DNA of 64,000 nt from RI-153 sp963721725 (GCA_963721725.1 CAVRLX010000003.1:434001-498000); one strand, 5' to 3'; positions 48,576 to 58,585 are shown, numbered from the stretch's first letter. The notes: generated by a model not told the origin, from the letters alone. Program-made: numbers and translations.

Positions 48576-49223
48576 ATGTCACCGCGCATTATCGACCTGA
48601 CCCAAATCATCGAACCCACCGACGCCAGCGCCCAGCGCAAATTTGTGGTTAACATCCACAACGCCCTACACGAGATCGAGGGCAAGGCGCGGCCCGCTGG
48701 CGAATGGTACGTGATGTCCGACGTAGAATTGATGAACCATGTGGGCACGCACATTGAAACGCCCTTTCATTGTCTTAAAGAGGGCGCAGATCTGGCCCAG
48801 ATCTCGCTTGATCAACTATGCGGCGAAGCGGTGATCCTCGATCTGCGCGACGCCGAAGCCGAGTTTGGCGTGACCCTCGCCCAAGTTCAGTCCGCCGCCG
48901 AGCAGGCTGGCGGCGTCCACAAGGGCGATATTGTCTTTGGCATGATGGGTAAAACCCGCTACTTTTCCAGTGAGGGGTTAAAGTGGTTGGTGGAGCGGGG
49001 CATCAAACTGATGGGGGTCGATTCCGCCGGCGTGGAGCTGTCGCACGATACCACCCACGCCAATGTGAATCACTTGCTGCTCTTCCGCGCCGACATTCCC
49101 CTGATCGAAAACTTGGCAAACCTGGCGCAAATTTCGCAGCCACGCGTACAGGTCTACGCGCTGCCCGTGCCGGTAAAAGGGCTGGATGCCTTTCCGCTGC
49201 GCGTGATTGCAGTGGAGGGGTAA
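48576..49223 (+). CDS. Cyclase-family metal-dependent hydrolase (kynurenine formamidase-like)
   Basis: 215 residues with the family metal motif HxGTHxxxPxH: NHVGTHIETPFH at residues 54-65 (His55, His59, His65). GIKLMGVDSAGVE and HDTTHANVNHLLLF follow, the latter with the second His pair. Members include arylformamidase and putative cyclases that open lactam or amide rings. AAAGGA lies before the start. It ends 15 nt before the converging stop of the nucleoside permease, and could supply ring opening either for sugar-acid lactones or for the heterocycles imported by the neighbouring BMP system. Confidence 0.85.
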   Translation: MSPRIIDLTQIIEPTDASAQRKFVVNIHNALHEIEGKARPAGEWYVMSDVELMNHVGTHIETPFHCLKEGADLAQISLDQLCGEAVILDLRDAEAEFGVTLAQVQSAAEQAGGVHKGDIVFGMMGKTRYFSSEGLKWLVERGIKLMGVDSAGVELSHDTTHANVNHLLLFRADIPLIENLANLAQISQPRVQVYALPVPVKGLDAFPLRVIAVEG

Positions 49224-49237
49224 AACGTGATTGAGTA

Positions 49238-50221
49238 TTACTCCTTCACATACGGACGCCCCAGCGCCGCCGGGGCCTCCATGCGCCCGCTGCCGCGCAG
49301 CAGCACCAGCAGCGTGAGCACGTAGGGCAGCATGAGCAGAACTTCGTAGGGGATCGCCTCCAGGTTGAGGGCCTGAATGCGGAATTGCAGCGCGGTGGCG
49401 ATACCAAAAAGCAGCGCGCCCACAAAGGCCAAACCGGGCTTCCAGCGCGCAAAGATCACCAGGGCCACGGCGATCCAGCCGCGCCCGGCGGTGATGCCCT
49501 CGTTGAAGATGCCCAGTTGGGCCACGGTCAGCACCGCTCCGCCCAGCCCGGCAAAGGCAGCACCAATCAGCACCGCCGCATAGCGCACTTTTGCCACGCT
49601 CACCCCCGATGTCTCGGCGGCAGCGGGATGTTCCCCGGCGGCGCGGATGCTCAGCCCCCACGTGGTGTGGAGCAGAAAGTAGACCGTCGCTGCCAGCAAC
49701 CCCAGGCTGGAATAGGTAATCAGATCGTGATTAAAAAGCACCGGCCCCAGCACCGGAATCTCCGACAACCACGGAATGGGCACCGGCTTGACGCCGCTCA
49801 CCCGTGCCGTAAGCGAGCTAAACTGCTGCCGGTAGACATAGGTTGTGATGCCCTGTCCCAGAATCACCAGCATAATACTCGTCACTACCTGATCCGTGTG
49901 TAGCGAGACCGTCAGCACCGCCATGATCAGCCCCATTGCCATGCCCGCCACAATCCCAGCCAGCAGCCCCAGCCAGGGGGCCATCCACAGCAGATCCGGC
50001 GATAAGCGCGCTTCGGCAACGAACGCGGCCATAAACCCAGCCAGCGCCCCCACCAGCATAATCCCTTCCAACCCCAAGTTAAGCACGCCGCCGCGCTCGG
50101 TGATGATCTCGCCCAGCGCGGCCAAAAAGATCGGAATGGCAAGCCGAATGCCAGAGACGAGGAGAGTCGTGAGAAAGGCGAGGGTAAAAATGCGTGAAAG
50201 TTCTTCCACTGAAGTTTCCAT
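49238..50221 (-). CDS. Nucleoside-type ABC permease, BMP-importer family (second permease)
   Basis: 327 residues, eight to ten helices. Landmarks of the branched-chain/ribose-like permease fold: AALGEIITERGGVLNLGLEG (residues 34-53), VSLHTDQVVTSIMLVILGQG and AFAGLGGAVLTVAQLGIFNEG. It is the last gene of the operon Rieske-BMP-ATPase-permease-permease. The family (YufPQ/NupPQ) imports nucleosides, purines or related heterocycles. Confidence 0.92.
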   Translation of the reverse strand: METSVEELSRIFTLAFLTTLLVSGIRLAIPIFLAALGEIITERGGVLNLGLEGIMLVGALAGFMAAFVAEARLSPDLLWMAPWLGLLAGIVAGMAMGLIMAVLTVSLHTDQVVTSIMLVILGQGITTYVYRQQFSSLTARVSGVKPVPIPWLSEIPVLGPVLFNHDLITYSSLGLLAATVYFLLHTTWGLSIRAAGEHPAAAETSGVSVAKVRYAAVLIGAAFAGLGGAVLTVAQLGIFNEGITAGRGWIAVALVIFARWKPGLAFVGALLFGIATALQFRIQALNLEAIPYEVLLMLPYVLTLLVLLRGSGRMEAPAALGRPYVKE

Positions 50222-50303
50222 TCAAAATTTACGATTTGTGATTGACGATTTGTGGGTCAACCAACCGCTTTCATGAGTGGATACCCGATGCTCAATGCCG
50301 CTA

Positions 50304-50331
50304 AATCGTCAATCGTCAATCGTCAATCGTC
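50304..50331. repeat. Tandem repeat 4 x AATCGTC
   Basis: Four exact 7-bp units overlapping the stop codon of the upstream permease. The inverse ACGATTTGTGATTGACGATTTG lies at about 50232-50255, so the gap can also fold. Confidence 0.7.
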
Positions 50332-51407
50332 TCGCCAGCGCATCCGCCGCCAACACAAAAAGCACCACCAGCCCCTGGATCACCTGGGCCAGGGCAATGG
50401 GCAGGCCATAGACGCTGTGCATGGTCTGCGCGCCAATCGTGAGTGCGGCGAAAAAGAGGGCCGCAAAGAGCACACCCACAGGATGCAACCGCCCTAGCAG
50501 CGCCACCAAAATGCCGCTAAAGCCATAGCCGCCAGAGATGCCTGCCTTGAGCCGTGTATGCAGCGCGCTCGACTTCCATTAGCCCGGTCAGGCCAGCCAG
50601 CGCACCACTGAAAAGCAACGCAAAGGCGACCCCGCCAGCCACGTTCATACCGGCATAGCGGGCCACGCTCTGGCTTGTGCCAATTGCACGGATGCGGAAT
50701 CCCAGCGGCGTCTTCCAAAGGAGCAAATAGATTAGCGGGACCAATAGCAATGCCAGCACGAAGCCAATGTGGACGCGTGTCCCCAGCAACGTGGGCAACC
50801 GTGCCGCGCCCACCAATTGGGCGGTTTGGGGCAGAAAGCTGGCGGGATCTTTTAGCGGCACACGGGCCAGATAGAGCACAATGTATTCGGCGATATAGTT
50901 GAGCATCAGAGTCGAAATGATCTCGTTGATGCCGAAGCGCAGTTTGAGCAGCGCCGCTATCCCTGCCCACAGCGCCCCGCCCAAGATCGCCGCCGCCATC
51001 ATCAGCGGGATCAGCAGCAGCGCGGGCAGTTGCGTTTGCAACGTTAGCCCAATCGCAGCACCAGCCAGTGCCCCCATGTAATATTGCCCCTCGCCGCCAA
51101 TGTTCCACACCCGCCCGCGAAAGGCCACAGTCAGCCCCAAGCCCATGAGCAGCAACGGCGCGGTCTTGAGCAGCGTTTCGTTGATCTGGCGCGTGCCGCC
51201 AAAGGCCCCGCGCAGCATGGCTGCATAAGCGGCCAGCGGATCCGCGCCTGAAAGCCAGATCAGCAGCGCGCCGGCGACCAGCCCTGCCACCGCACCCACC
51301 ACGGGCGCAACCACGGGTAGGCTTTTTTGCAAGCCTGTGCGCGCGCGTTCTCGTACGGTGGCACGCTTGATGGGCGCTGTTGTGGAGGCGGCCAGAGTTT
51401 CACTCAC
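50309..51407 (-). CDS. Nucleoside-type ABC permease, BMP-importer family (first permease, one frameshift)
   Basis: About 365 residues. GTG 51407 overlaps the ATPase stop in GTGA, so the two are translationally coupled. Helices begin near residue 30. Family block NETLLKTAPLLLMGLGLTVAFRG (split), FGINEIISTLMLNYIAEYIV, then a frameshift near 50575 after GLTGLMEV. The second frame gives HTRLKAGISGGYGFSGI, then LVALLGRLHPVGVLFAALFF to a stop in the AATCGTC tandem repeat. Removing one base restores the frame. Confidence 0.9.
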
Positions 51408-52969
51408 AGAGTTACCTCGTTTCGCGATTCCTGTTGGCTGCCCGCCATCATTAACCCCAACTGCTCCACATTGGCATGGGCGGCGTCCACCTCGCCCATA
51501 ATCTGCCCTTCGTAGAGCACGACAATGCGGTCACTGAGATTGAGAATCTCGTCCAGTTCGGTGGAGATCAAGAGAATCGCCATGCCGGCGTCGCGCTGGC
51601 GGATCAACTCGGCGTGGATGTATTCAATCGCGCCGATGTCTCACGCCGCGGGTAGGCTGTGCCACCAATAAGACGCGCGGATGGTGCGATAGCTCGCGCG
51701 CCACCACGACTTTTTGGGCATTGCCGCCAGAGAGCGACGAAACCGCGGTCTCTACCGAGGGCGTGCGGATGCCAAATTTCTCTACCAAAAGACGTGCGTT
51801 GGTGCGAATTGCGCCCAGATCCAACAGCCCGCGCCGGGTGAAGGGGGGCTGATCCAGGTTAACCAACACTAAATTTTCGGCCACGCTAAACTCACCCAGC
51901 AACGCGGTTTTATAGCGATCCGAGGGGACATGGCCCAACCCGGCGTGGAAGATCCGGCGTGGCGTGGCATTGGTGATGTCGCGATCACACAGGGTTACCT
52001 GGCCTGCTATGGCCGTGCGCAGCCCGCCGATGACCTCTTCTAGTTCGCGTTGCCCGTTGCCCTCCACCCCGGCTACGCCCACAATCTCCCCGGCGCGCGA
52101 CGGTCAGATCCACGCCGCGCAGGGCAGGCAGCCCGCGGTCATCTTCGGCGTGGACATCGTGTAACTGGAGCCGTACCTCGCGCGGCTGGGCGGGCGTCTT
52201 GTGAACACGCAATAGTACATCGCGGCCCACCATTAAACGGCTCAACTCTTGAGGATTGGTCTCGCTGGTATCAACCGTGCCCACCAGTTTCCCATCGCGC
52301 AGCACGGCGATGCGGTCGCACAGCACCATGACTTCGCGGCAGTTTGTGGCTGATAAAGATAATGGCGCGGCCATCGTCGGCCAGCCCGCGCAGGATCGCC
52401 AAGAGTTCGTCCACCTCTTGCGGCGTAAGCACCGCCGTCGGCTCGTCGAGGATCAAAATTTCTGCGCCACGATAGAGCGCTTTGAGGATCTCGACGCGCT
52501 GTTCCTGGCCCACGGAAAGATGCCAGACCTCAGCGGCCGGGTCCACTTGCAGCCCATAGCGCCGGGACAGATCGCGGATGCGCTCGGCCACAGCGCGCCG
52601 ATTTTCACGCAACGGTCCACGCGGCGAGGGCTGGCCCAACACCAGATTTTCGGCCACAGTGAAGGAGGGAACCAGCATAAAGTGTTGATGCACCATGCCC
52701 AGGCCATGCCCGATGGCGTCTTGGGCCGAGCGGAAATTGACCGACTGTCCGCGCACAAAAATCTCGCCCTCGTCGGGCTGATACAGCCCATAGAGGATCT
52801 TCATCAGCGTGCTTTTGCCCGCGCCATTTTCGCCCAGCAGTCCCAAAATTTCGCCGGGAAAAAGTTGAAGCGACACGCGATCATTTGCCAGCACGCCGGG
52901 AAAGCGTTTGGTGATGTCGCGCAGTTCAATGAATGGGGGAGGGGGTGGCGTAGCGTTAGCGGTGGTCAT
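51404..52969 (-). CDS. Nucleoside-type ABC ATP-binding protein, double domain (three frameshifts)
   Basis: About 520 residues with two ABC cassettes as in YufO/RbsA. The first has Walker A LLGENGAGKST, MVHQHFMLVPSFTVAENLVL, signature LSVGQEQRVEILKAL and Walker B LILDEPTAVLTP. Frames change near 52345, 52095 and 51625. The second cassette shows GVAGVEGNGQRELEEV (Walker A-like), HVPSDRYKTALLGEFSVAEN, signature LSGGNAQKVVVAREL and a tail AILLISTELDEILNLSDRI. Its second Walker A is degenerate, as is normal for this type. It powers the two permeases that follow. Confidence 0.9.
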
Positions 52970-52980
52970 AGGATATCGGG

Positions 52981-53023
52981 TATTAGATATTGGGTATTGG
53001 GTACCGATACCCAATATCTAATA
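52981..53023. repeat. Long hairpin between BMP protein and ATPase
   Basis: A perfect 17-bp stem TATTAGATATTGGGTAT/ATACCCAATATCTAATA with a 9-nt loop. Lying just after the binding-protein stop, it could protect that part of the mRNA and raise its yield over the ATPase. Confidence 0.85.
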
Positions 53024-53029
53024 TCTATT

Positions 53030-54058
53030 CTATTCCGGCACGAAGGGCACAACCAGCGAGCCATCTTGGATGGCGGCGCGGGCTTCGTCGATGGCGGCGA
53101 TGGCTTCGGCGGGGATGCTTTCGGCCAGGGCTTCGTTGATCACAATGTCCAGCGCGCCAGCGGCCACGCCAAACTGATAGTAGGGGTTGTCAAAGCTGCC
53201 CGCGGCGGTGTCGACGGAGATGGCGTCGTAGATGCTGTCCATGTTCCAGACCACGCTGGAGAGAACCACATCGGGGCCGAGGGCAGACATATCGCCCACG
53301 TAGCCGGTGGTGTAGATGCCGGCTTCTTTGGCCGCTTCAATTGTGCCAAGCGTGGGGCCTTCGCCACAGCCGATGAAGAAATCGACGCCAGCGGTGTCGA
53401 TCTGGGCCAGGGCGGCTTCTTTGGCGGCGGAGACATCGCCCCAATCACCCACGGCGGTAACGGTCAACGTGGCGTCGGGGTTGACCGTCTTGGCTCCGGC
53501 CAGCATCGCCTCGCCCATGGAATGGCAGGCGGGAATGTCAAAGCCGTAGAGCGCGCCCAACGTGCCGCTTTCGGAGACGTACCCGGCCAGGATGCCCACA
53601 AGATAAGCCGGTTCGTGGAAGGGCTGATCATAGTCGGCCACGTTTGCGGCGGTGCGGTTGATGGCCCCGGCCCAGGCAAAGTTGGTGTCGGGGTATTCGG
53701 CGGCGACTTCAAAGACGGCGTCTTGATAGCTGAAACTGTGGGCGATGATGATATTGAAGCCTTGTTCGGCATATTCGCGCAGCACACGGGCCACGTCGGC
53801 ATCGCTCACCGATTCGGAGAAAGCGATCTCTGCGCCTTTGGCAGCCTGGGCTTCCAGCGCGTTATAGGCGGCCTCGGCCCAGGAGTTGTCATCTTTGGGG
53901 CCAATCAAGACGAGGGCAATGCTGGGGACGCCGTCGGCGGCGGGTTCAGCAGCCGCGGGGGCTTCGGCAGCCGGGGCAGGCGCAACCGGTGCAGCACAGG
54001 CCACCAACCAGAGTAGACCAATCAGCAGAGCGGCGATGGTGAAAAACTTTGTACGCAT
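53030..54058 (-). CDS. BMP-family substrate-binding lipoprotein
   Basis: 342 residues. Type II signal peptide with lipobox LVAC (Cys21), an Ala/Pro-rich spacer, then the BMP/PnrA-like domain: IALVLIGPKDDNSWAEAAYN, IAHSFSYQDAVFEVAAEYPD, YVSESGTLGALYGFD, and FIGCGEGPTLGTIEAAKEAG. BMP proteins bind nucleosides or purine-like compounds outside the membrane and feed YufOPQ-type permeases, which follow directly. Confidence 0.93.
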   Translation of the reverse strand: MRTKFFTIAALLIGLLWLVACAAPVAPAPAAEAPAAAEPAADGVPSIALVLIGPKDDNSWAEAAYNALEAQAAKGAEIAFSESVSDADVARVLREYAEQGFNIIIAHSFSYQDAVFEVAAEYPDTNFAWAGAINRTAANVADYDQPFHEPAYLVGILAGYVSESGTLGALYGFDIPACHSMGEAMLAGAKTVNPDATLTVTAVGDWGDVSAAKEAALAQIDTAGVDFFIGCGEGPTLGTIEAAKEAGIYTTGYVGDMSALGPDVVLSSVVWNMDSIYDAISVDTAAGSFDNPYYQFGVAAGALDIVINEALAESIPAEAIAAIDEARAAIQDGSLVVPFVPE

Positions 54059-54087
54059 GGGGTCTCCTTGAAGAATGAATTAAAGAA

Positions 54088-54151
54088 TAACGAGTCGGGA
54101 GTAATGAGTAGGTCGGGTTCATTACCGCTACTCATTACTCCTTACTCGTTA
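54088..54151. repeat. Long hairpin between Rieske oxygenase and BMP gene
   Basis: TAACGAGTCGGGAGTAATGA and TCATTACTCCTTACTCGTTA arms (with one or two mismatches, plus adjoining GTAG/CTAC) around about 16 nt, starting 1 nt after the oxygenase stop. Confidence 0.8.
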
Positions 54152-54152
54152 G

Positions 54153-55121
54153 CTATGCCGTGCCAAAGCTCAGCCCCAGCCGATTCAGCCAAGTGCGATA
54201 GGCGATTGCCAGTCGATCCGAGCGCAGGTGCAGTTCGGCTTGCAGATCGAGGGGGAGCAGTTCGGGGCGCTGCGATTGTAGAATGGGTTGATCCTGGGCG
54301 AAGATGCGATCTTGCCATTCGACCAGCCCCTGTTCGGGGAGATCGTGGCCGTAGTTCATGGTCATCCACATCCAGGCTGTGCTGCGCGTGGCGGCGTGTG
54401 GGGTGATCATCAACAGGATGGAAAAGCGCGGCCCTTCAGACTCTTTGAGCAGATAGGCGGTGAGCGGGCGGAAGGCTTTGTAGGTATACGAAACCGTGTC
54501 GCCCACGCCGGTTCCATAGGGATCGGGCTGATAGACCTTGACGCCCTGGGCCACCACACCTTCCGACGTCACCTCGGCGTGGTAATCGGCAATCTCCGGG
54601 AAGCCCTGATCGCCCAGAATGCCTTCATGCACAAACGGGAAATGGGCAATGTCGAGAAAGTTCTCAATGATGCGCGGTCCAGCCGCGGTGACGGGGTATG
54701 GGCCGCACAGGATTTTACGAAAATCGGCGTTGTCCCATTCGGGGAAGGGCGGCGGCTCTTGGGCAGGTTCGCCCAGACAGACCCATACCAAATCGTAGCA
54801 GAGGGTAACCTTATAGGTCTTGACACGCGCTTTGTCAGGGGGTGTTTGGCCGGCGTGGGCCGGGATGTGGACACAACGCCCACTTTCGTTGTAGGTCCAG
54901 CCGTGATAGGGACAGGCGAGACAATCGTTGCGAATCGTCCCTAATGAGAGTTTGGTGCCGCGGTGAACGCAGAGATCTTGCCAGGCCATTACGCTGTCAC
55001 CACTCTGCCAGATCACAATATCTTCACCCAGCAGGTGCGCGCCGATGACCTTCTTTTCGTGCAATGCTTGGGCGGTTGCCACAGGATGCCAGTCGTTCAC
55101 CAGCACCGGATCGTCGATCAT
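54153..55121 (-). CDS. Rieske non-haem iron oxygenase, alpha-subunit type
   Basis: 322 residues from ATG 55121. The Rieske [2Fe-2S] site is complete: Cys51-x-His53 in DLCVHRGTKLSLG and Cys70-x2-His73 in CPYHGWTYN. The catalytic domain has the mononuclear iron motif ENFLDIAHFPFVHEG (His160, His165). Such oxygenases hydroxylate, O- or N-demethylate ring substrates with electrons from a separate reductase, which is not in the window. As first gene of the operon with a nucleoside/purine-type importer, it probably acts on the imported compound, perhaps a methylated or heterocyclic ring. That link is inference from position. Confidence 0.9.
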   Translation of the reverse strand: MIDDPVLVNDWHPVATAQALHEKKVIGAHLLGEDIVIWQSGDSVMAWQDLCVHRGTKLSLGTIRNDCLACPYHGWTYNESGRCVHIPAHAGQTPPDKARVKTYKVTLCYDLVWVCLGEPAQEPPPFPEWDNADFRKILCGPYPVTAAGPRIIENFLDIAHFPFVHEGILGDQGFPEIADYHAEVTSEGVVAQGVKVYQPDPYGTGVGDTVSYTYKAFRPLTAYLLKESEGPRFSILLMITPHAATRSTAWMWMTMNYGHDLPEQGLVEWQDRIFAQDQPILQSQRPELLPLDLQAELHLRSDRLAIAYRTWLNRLGLSFGTA

Positions 55122-55345
55122 GTTGCCAGCCTTTTCAAACAGTATTGTTCTCGGGAAAACCACAAAACCACACAAAAAGAGCGCCCACGCAGGAATGAAC
55201 CGTTAACGGCTCGCTGCATCAGAACGCTCTCGGTTCTTGCTCTTTAATTCCTTCATTGACGTCACCAAAGTTTTAACACAGACAGACAGCCTTTACAATT
55301 TCCACTTTGCACAATCTTCTGTTCAGCTTTGCACAAACCTGCCCT

Positions 55346-56830
55346 TTACTGGCGATTCACGCTGGGTAGATAAGACCAGCGCCGCCTATCTTCTAGCGAC
55401 GCGAAGAGGGTGAGGTGATCCGCCACCGCTGTGAGACGATTGCGATCCGCGTCTACGATTGTGGGCAGCGGCCACCACTGCTGGCGCGTCTCGTCCCGAT
55501 CGTTCATGATGAGGGCTAGTTCGTCCATCCCCACAACATCGCTGTCGTCATACTCGACGGTGATGGTAAAGGGGCGGTTGAACTGCGTCACGACGTTGCC
55601 ATTGACGTCGGTCATGGTAATGTTGACCACCTGACCCAGGATCGACATGCCACCGGAATTGGGCGGCATTGCCACGCCATGCAGCGAGAGATTGGCGTCT
55701 ACGTCAAGGCTCCCTGGCGGAAAGTCCAGGGTAATGGTCACGGCACCGCCCACCGAGAGCGACCCGCCGGCAAGTGCCGAGATCGAAGCTGTAAGGGGCG
55801 TAGCAGTCACCGTGGGCGTAGCGGTCACCGTGGGCGTAGCGGTCGGCGTACCCGTGGCGGTGGCGGAGGCTGTCGCCATCCCTGTGGGCGTTTGTGTGGG
55901 AGAGGCAGTTGGGGTTGGCGTAGCGGTGTTGGTGGCAGTGTTGGTGGCAGTGTTGGTGGCGGTGGCAGTCGCACTGGGCGTAGATGTGGGCGTAGCGGTC
56001 ACCGTGGGATCGGCAATGGTGGCCGCGCCTGTGGCAAATTTCCACGTATAGGCAAAGGGCGCACCGTCGTAGCTGCCCTCGACACTGACCTCAAAAACCG
56101 TGTCATTGGGCAATGATTGATCGGGCGTAATCAGAATGCCTTTGTGATTAGACGGGAGTTGGGTGGTGGCTTGGTGAGGGATCTCGCTCCCCGCTGCCGT
56201 GGCAAGCCGTGTGGCGGTGAGCACAGGCGTTGCCCCAAAAAAGCGCCATTGAATGGTAATCGGATAGCGACGATTGGGGATACCGGTCTGCTCCACAGCC
56301 GGATAGCGGACAGGCCAGCCACTATAAGTGGCGTCGCCGCTAAACCCGGCCACAGAAAGCACATCCAGCGCCCCACTGGAACGCCCAGCACCCTGATAGA
56401 AGCCAAACCCAAAGACAGGCGTGGTGGGGTAGATCAGCCAGAGGCGATGGCTCGCCGACTCCATCCAACTGTCAATGGGGCGGGTACTCGGCCAAGTTGT
56501 ACCGTTGCCCATCCAGACATTACCCTTGATAGCACAGAGTTGGCCCGCCGCCGAAGCATGGGGCAACACTGGATTTTGTTCGTGAGTGAGGTGATTGTTT
56601 TCGGCCATGTAGCGGGCGTGTTGCCAGCAGTTGTCGTTCAGCGTGGGGTCGAAACTCACGGCGGGGACGCCAGCCAGCGCCCGATATTGGTTGATATAGG
56701 CATGGGGATCATCCTCGGCACGGACGCGCAGAGAAGGCCACAGCCAGAGCGCTAGCCCCAGAAAGAGCAATCCGCCGATCCAGTGAGCAGACCGACGGCA
56801 CGGGCGAATGGAGAGAGGATTCGATTTCAT
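55346..56830 (-). CDS. Secreted CAP-domain protein with Thr/Pro/Ala linker
   Basis: 494 residues: signal peptide (core about 18-35, cleavage near VRAED), CAP/SCP domain (about 40-150) with YINQYRALAGVPAVSFDPTL, HARYMAENNHLTHEQN and GNGTTWPSTRPIDSWMESA. A beta domain follows, then a linker of ATPT/TATNTATP repeats (about 275-345) and a C-terminal beta domain ending YLPSVNRQ. CAP proteins in bacteria act on or bind the cell surface; many lack known activity. The linker repeats are coding, not a DNA satellite. It is followed by a second CAP gene on the same strand, 18 nt upstream. Confidence 0.85.
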   Translation of the reverse strand: MKSNPLSIRPCRRSAHWIGGLLFLGLALWLWPSLRVRAEDDPHAYINQYRALAGVPAVSFDPTLNDNCWQHARYMAENNHLTHEQNPVLPHASAAGQLCAIKGNVWMGNGTTWPSTRPIDSWMESASHRLWLIYPTTPVFGFGFYQGAGRSSGALDVLSVAGFSGDATYSGWPVRYPAVEQTGIPNRRYPITIQWRFFGATPVLTATRLATAAGSEIPHQATTQLPSNHKGILITPDQSLPNDTVFEVSVEGSYDGAPFAYTWKFATGAATIADPTVTATPTSTPSATATATNTATNTATNTATPTPTASPTQTPTGMATASATATGTPTATPTVTATPTVTATPLTASISALAGGSLSVGGAVTITLDFPPGSLDVDANLSLHGVAMPPNSGGMSILGQVVNITMTDVNGNVVTQFNRPFTITVEYDDSDVVGMDELALIMNDRDETRQQWWPLPTIVDADRNRLTAVADHLTLFASLEDRRRWSYLPSVNRQ

Positions 56831-56847
56831 GGAGAGAACCTGCTTTG

Positions 56848-58419
56848 TTAACGGCTAGGGGTTGGCGTCAACCTCCGCACAATCTTCAGCGTGAACGTGC
56901 GATTGCTACCCAGATCGAAGGTGGCCGTGCGGCCTAGTGGGCTGGCAGTAATCTCAATCAGAATGGTGTTAGCGTTGTGGAACTCGGCGGTAAAGATCAG
57001 CCCTTGTTCATACTGCCAGCGCAACTGGCGAATTCGACTCTCGGCGGGGGTGGGCTGTACATAGACGGCAATGCGGCTGGGGGCCACGGCTTCCACAGTT
57101 TCGCCCTGGCCTTCCACCTGATAAATGGGGATGGCTAATTCGCGGGCCAGCACGGCCAGGGGATCGCGTTCGCCGTCGTCGGTTTCGACAATACGCAATA
57201 TAGTTGTGGTGCGCCCGTGGGCAATGCTGGCCTCGTCGCCCAGTGTGCCGCGCAGCCGCCACAGGCTGACATAGGGCGAGACCCAGGCAGTCTGAAGTGC
57301 CATGCCCTGGGTATAACTGTAGCGCGAAGGGAGGGTGGTGGGCGGTTGCATGGCAAGGGCAAAGGTTTCGCCGCTGCGCACCTCGACCACAGCATTGCGC
57401 CCGTCAACTGCATAGACCGGCGCATCCACTCGACTATAGAGCGGCTCGGTGAACATCACATCGTAGGTATAGCTGCGCAGACGGCCCGCCACATCCACGT
57501 TGGCAATCTCCACCGTATAGGGCACGTCGATCCGAGCATCCGGTACTTGCCATTGCAGATGATTGGGCAACCCGATGCCGTCATTGTTAAACGAGACATT
57601 GCGCACAGTCAGCGTGCGCCGCCCCCGGCGAACCGTTACCGTGGCTTTGCTGAAATCGATTGCTTCATTCTGCCAGGGATCGCTGGGATCGACTAGCGCC
57701 GAAAAAGACCAGTACCAGCCCAGTTTGAAGAGATCCACCGGATAGTCGCCGTAGGGATAAGCCACAAAATCAGGCGCGGTATCGTCCAATTTGGGTTTCT
57801 CTGCATAGATCACCTTGAGCGCCGAGCCATGTCCCACCCGATCGGCGTCATCCCCCACAGGCGGACCGTCTACACGGCCATAGGAAATCTTGTGCAAAAA
57901 AGGATCGAGTAGCCAGCGGCGGTGGCCCAGGGCTGGCACATCTTCGTCGATCAGCCAGCCGCGCACATTGGCCGTGGACGGGGCCAGCAATGGATCGCCG
58001 TGGCCTTCTTCGGGGCTGCCCCAATAGAGATTGCTGCTGGCCGATCCCGTGGCGCCAGCCTCGGTGTAACACTCTGAATCTTCCGCCGGGAAGTGGGTCA
58101 TGTAGTTATTGGCAACGATGAGCAGCGCGGCCTGGGCCGTCTCCTCATCGTAGGTCTCGTCATAGGTCACAGGGGCCAGCCCATGTCGGGAGCGGATCTC
58201 GTTGACGTAGTCCAACACGGCTTCCTTTTCGCGCTCGGCCACCGCGCCGGGTTCACAGTTGGCGATGTCGGGCGGCTCGGCATAGACCGTGTCCATCTCT
58301 TCGGCGTGGGCAGGGAATGCGGCGAAGGCGAGCAAAAACAGCAGCGCATACATGGTGCGGGGCAAGACGGGCCAGAGTTGGTGGGTCACAACGTCTCGTT
58401 TCTCCAGTCTAAAAAGCAT
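56848..58419 (-). CDS. Secreted CAP-domain protein, second copy
   Basis: 523 residues from ATG 58419; an in-frame ATG at 58353 just before the signal-peptide core (MYALLFLLAFAAFPAHA) is an alternative start. The CAP domain (about 55-215) shows AVLDYVNEIRSRHGLAPVTY, AALLIVANNYMTHFP, GWLIDEDVPALGHRRWLLDP and HKISYGRV. The remaining 300 residues are beta-rich and unrecognised. It has less than 25% obvious similarity to the next gene outside the CAP core by eye, so the pair is not a recent duplication. Both are probably exported to the cell surface or medium. Confidence 0.85.
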   Translation of the reverse strand: MLFRLEKRDVVTHQLWPVLPRTMYALLFLLAFAAFPAHAEEMDTVYAEPPDIANCEPGAVAEREKEAVLDYVNEIRSRHGLAPVTYDETYDEETAQAALLIVANNYMTHFPAEDSECYTEAGATGSASSNLYWGSPEEGHGDPLLAPSTANVRGWLIDEDVPALGHRRWLLDPFLHKISYGRVDGPPVGDDADRVGHGSALKVIYAEKPKLDDTAPDFVAYPYGDYPVDLFKLGWYWSFSALVDPSDPWQNEAIDFSKATVTVRRGRRTLTVRNVSFNNDGIGLPNHLQWQVPDARIDVPYTVEIANVDVAGRLRSYTYDVMFTEPLYSRVDAPVYAVDGRNAVVEVRSGETFALAMQPPTTLPSRYSYTQGMALQTAWVSPYVSLWRLRGTLGDEASIAHGRTTTILRIVETDDGERDPLAVLARELAIPIYQVEGQGETVEAVAPSRIAVYVQPTPAESRIRQLRWQYEQGLIFTAEFHNANTILIEITASPLGRTATFDLGSNRTFTLKIVRRLTPTPSR

Positions 58420-58585
58420 AGAGACGCTTGCTTGCTGCGCCCCCTTTCGCACCGTATTGTAACGCACTGGGTACCATCGCGGGAAATTGGTAGCGAGTTT
58501 CCATTCGGGACAAGAGCGCCTCAAAGATAATAGTCTGCTATGCAAAGTGAAGCTATGGAACAGTGGACATCTCCCCCCTTTCCCC

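Noticed and set aside
52256..54016. 586-codon plus-strand frame opposite the BMP and ATPase genes
   Set aside because: Antisense shadow; Gly/Val/His-rich and crosses two real genes and an intergenic hairpin.
55850..55985. Minisatellite in 55850-55985 (repeated GTGGCAGTGTTGGTGGC-like units)
   Set aside because: It encodes the in-frame Ala/Thr/Asn/Pro linker of the CAP protein.
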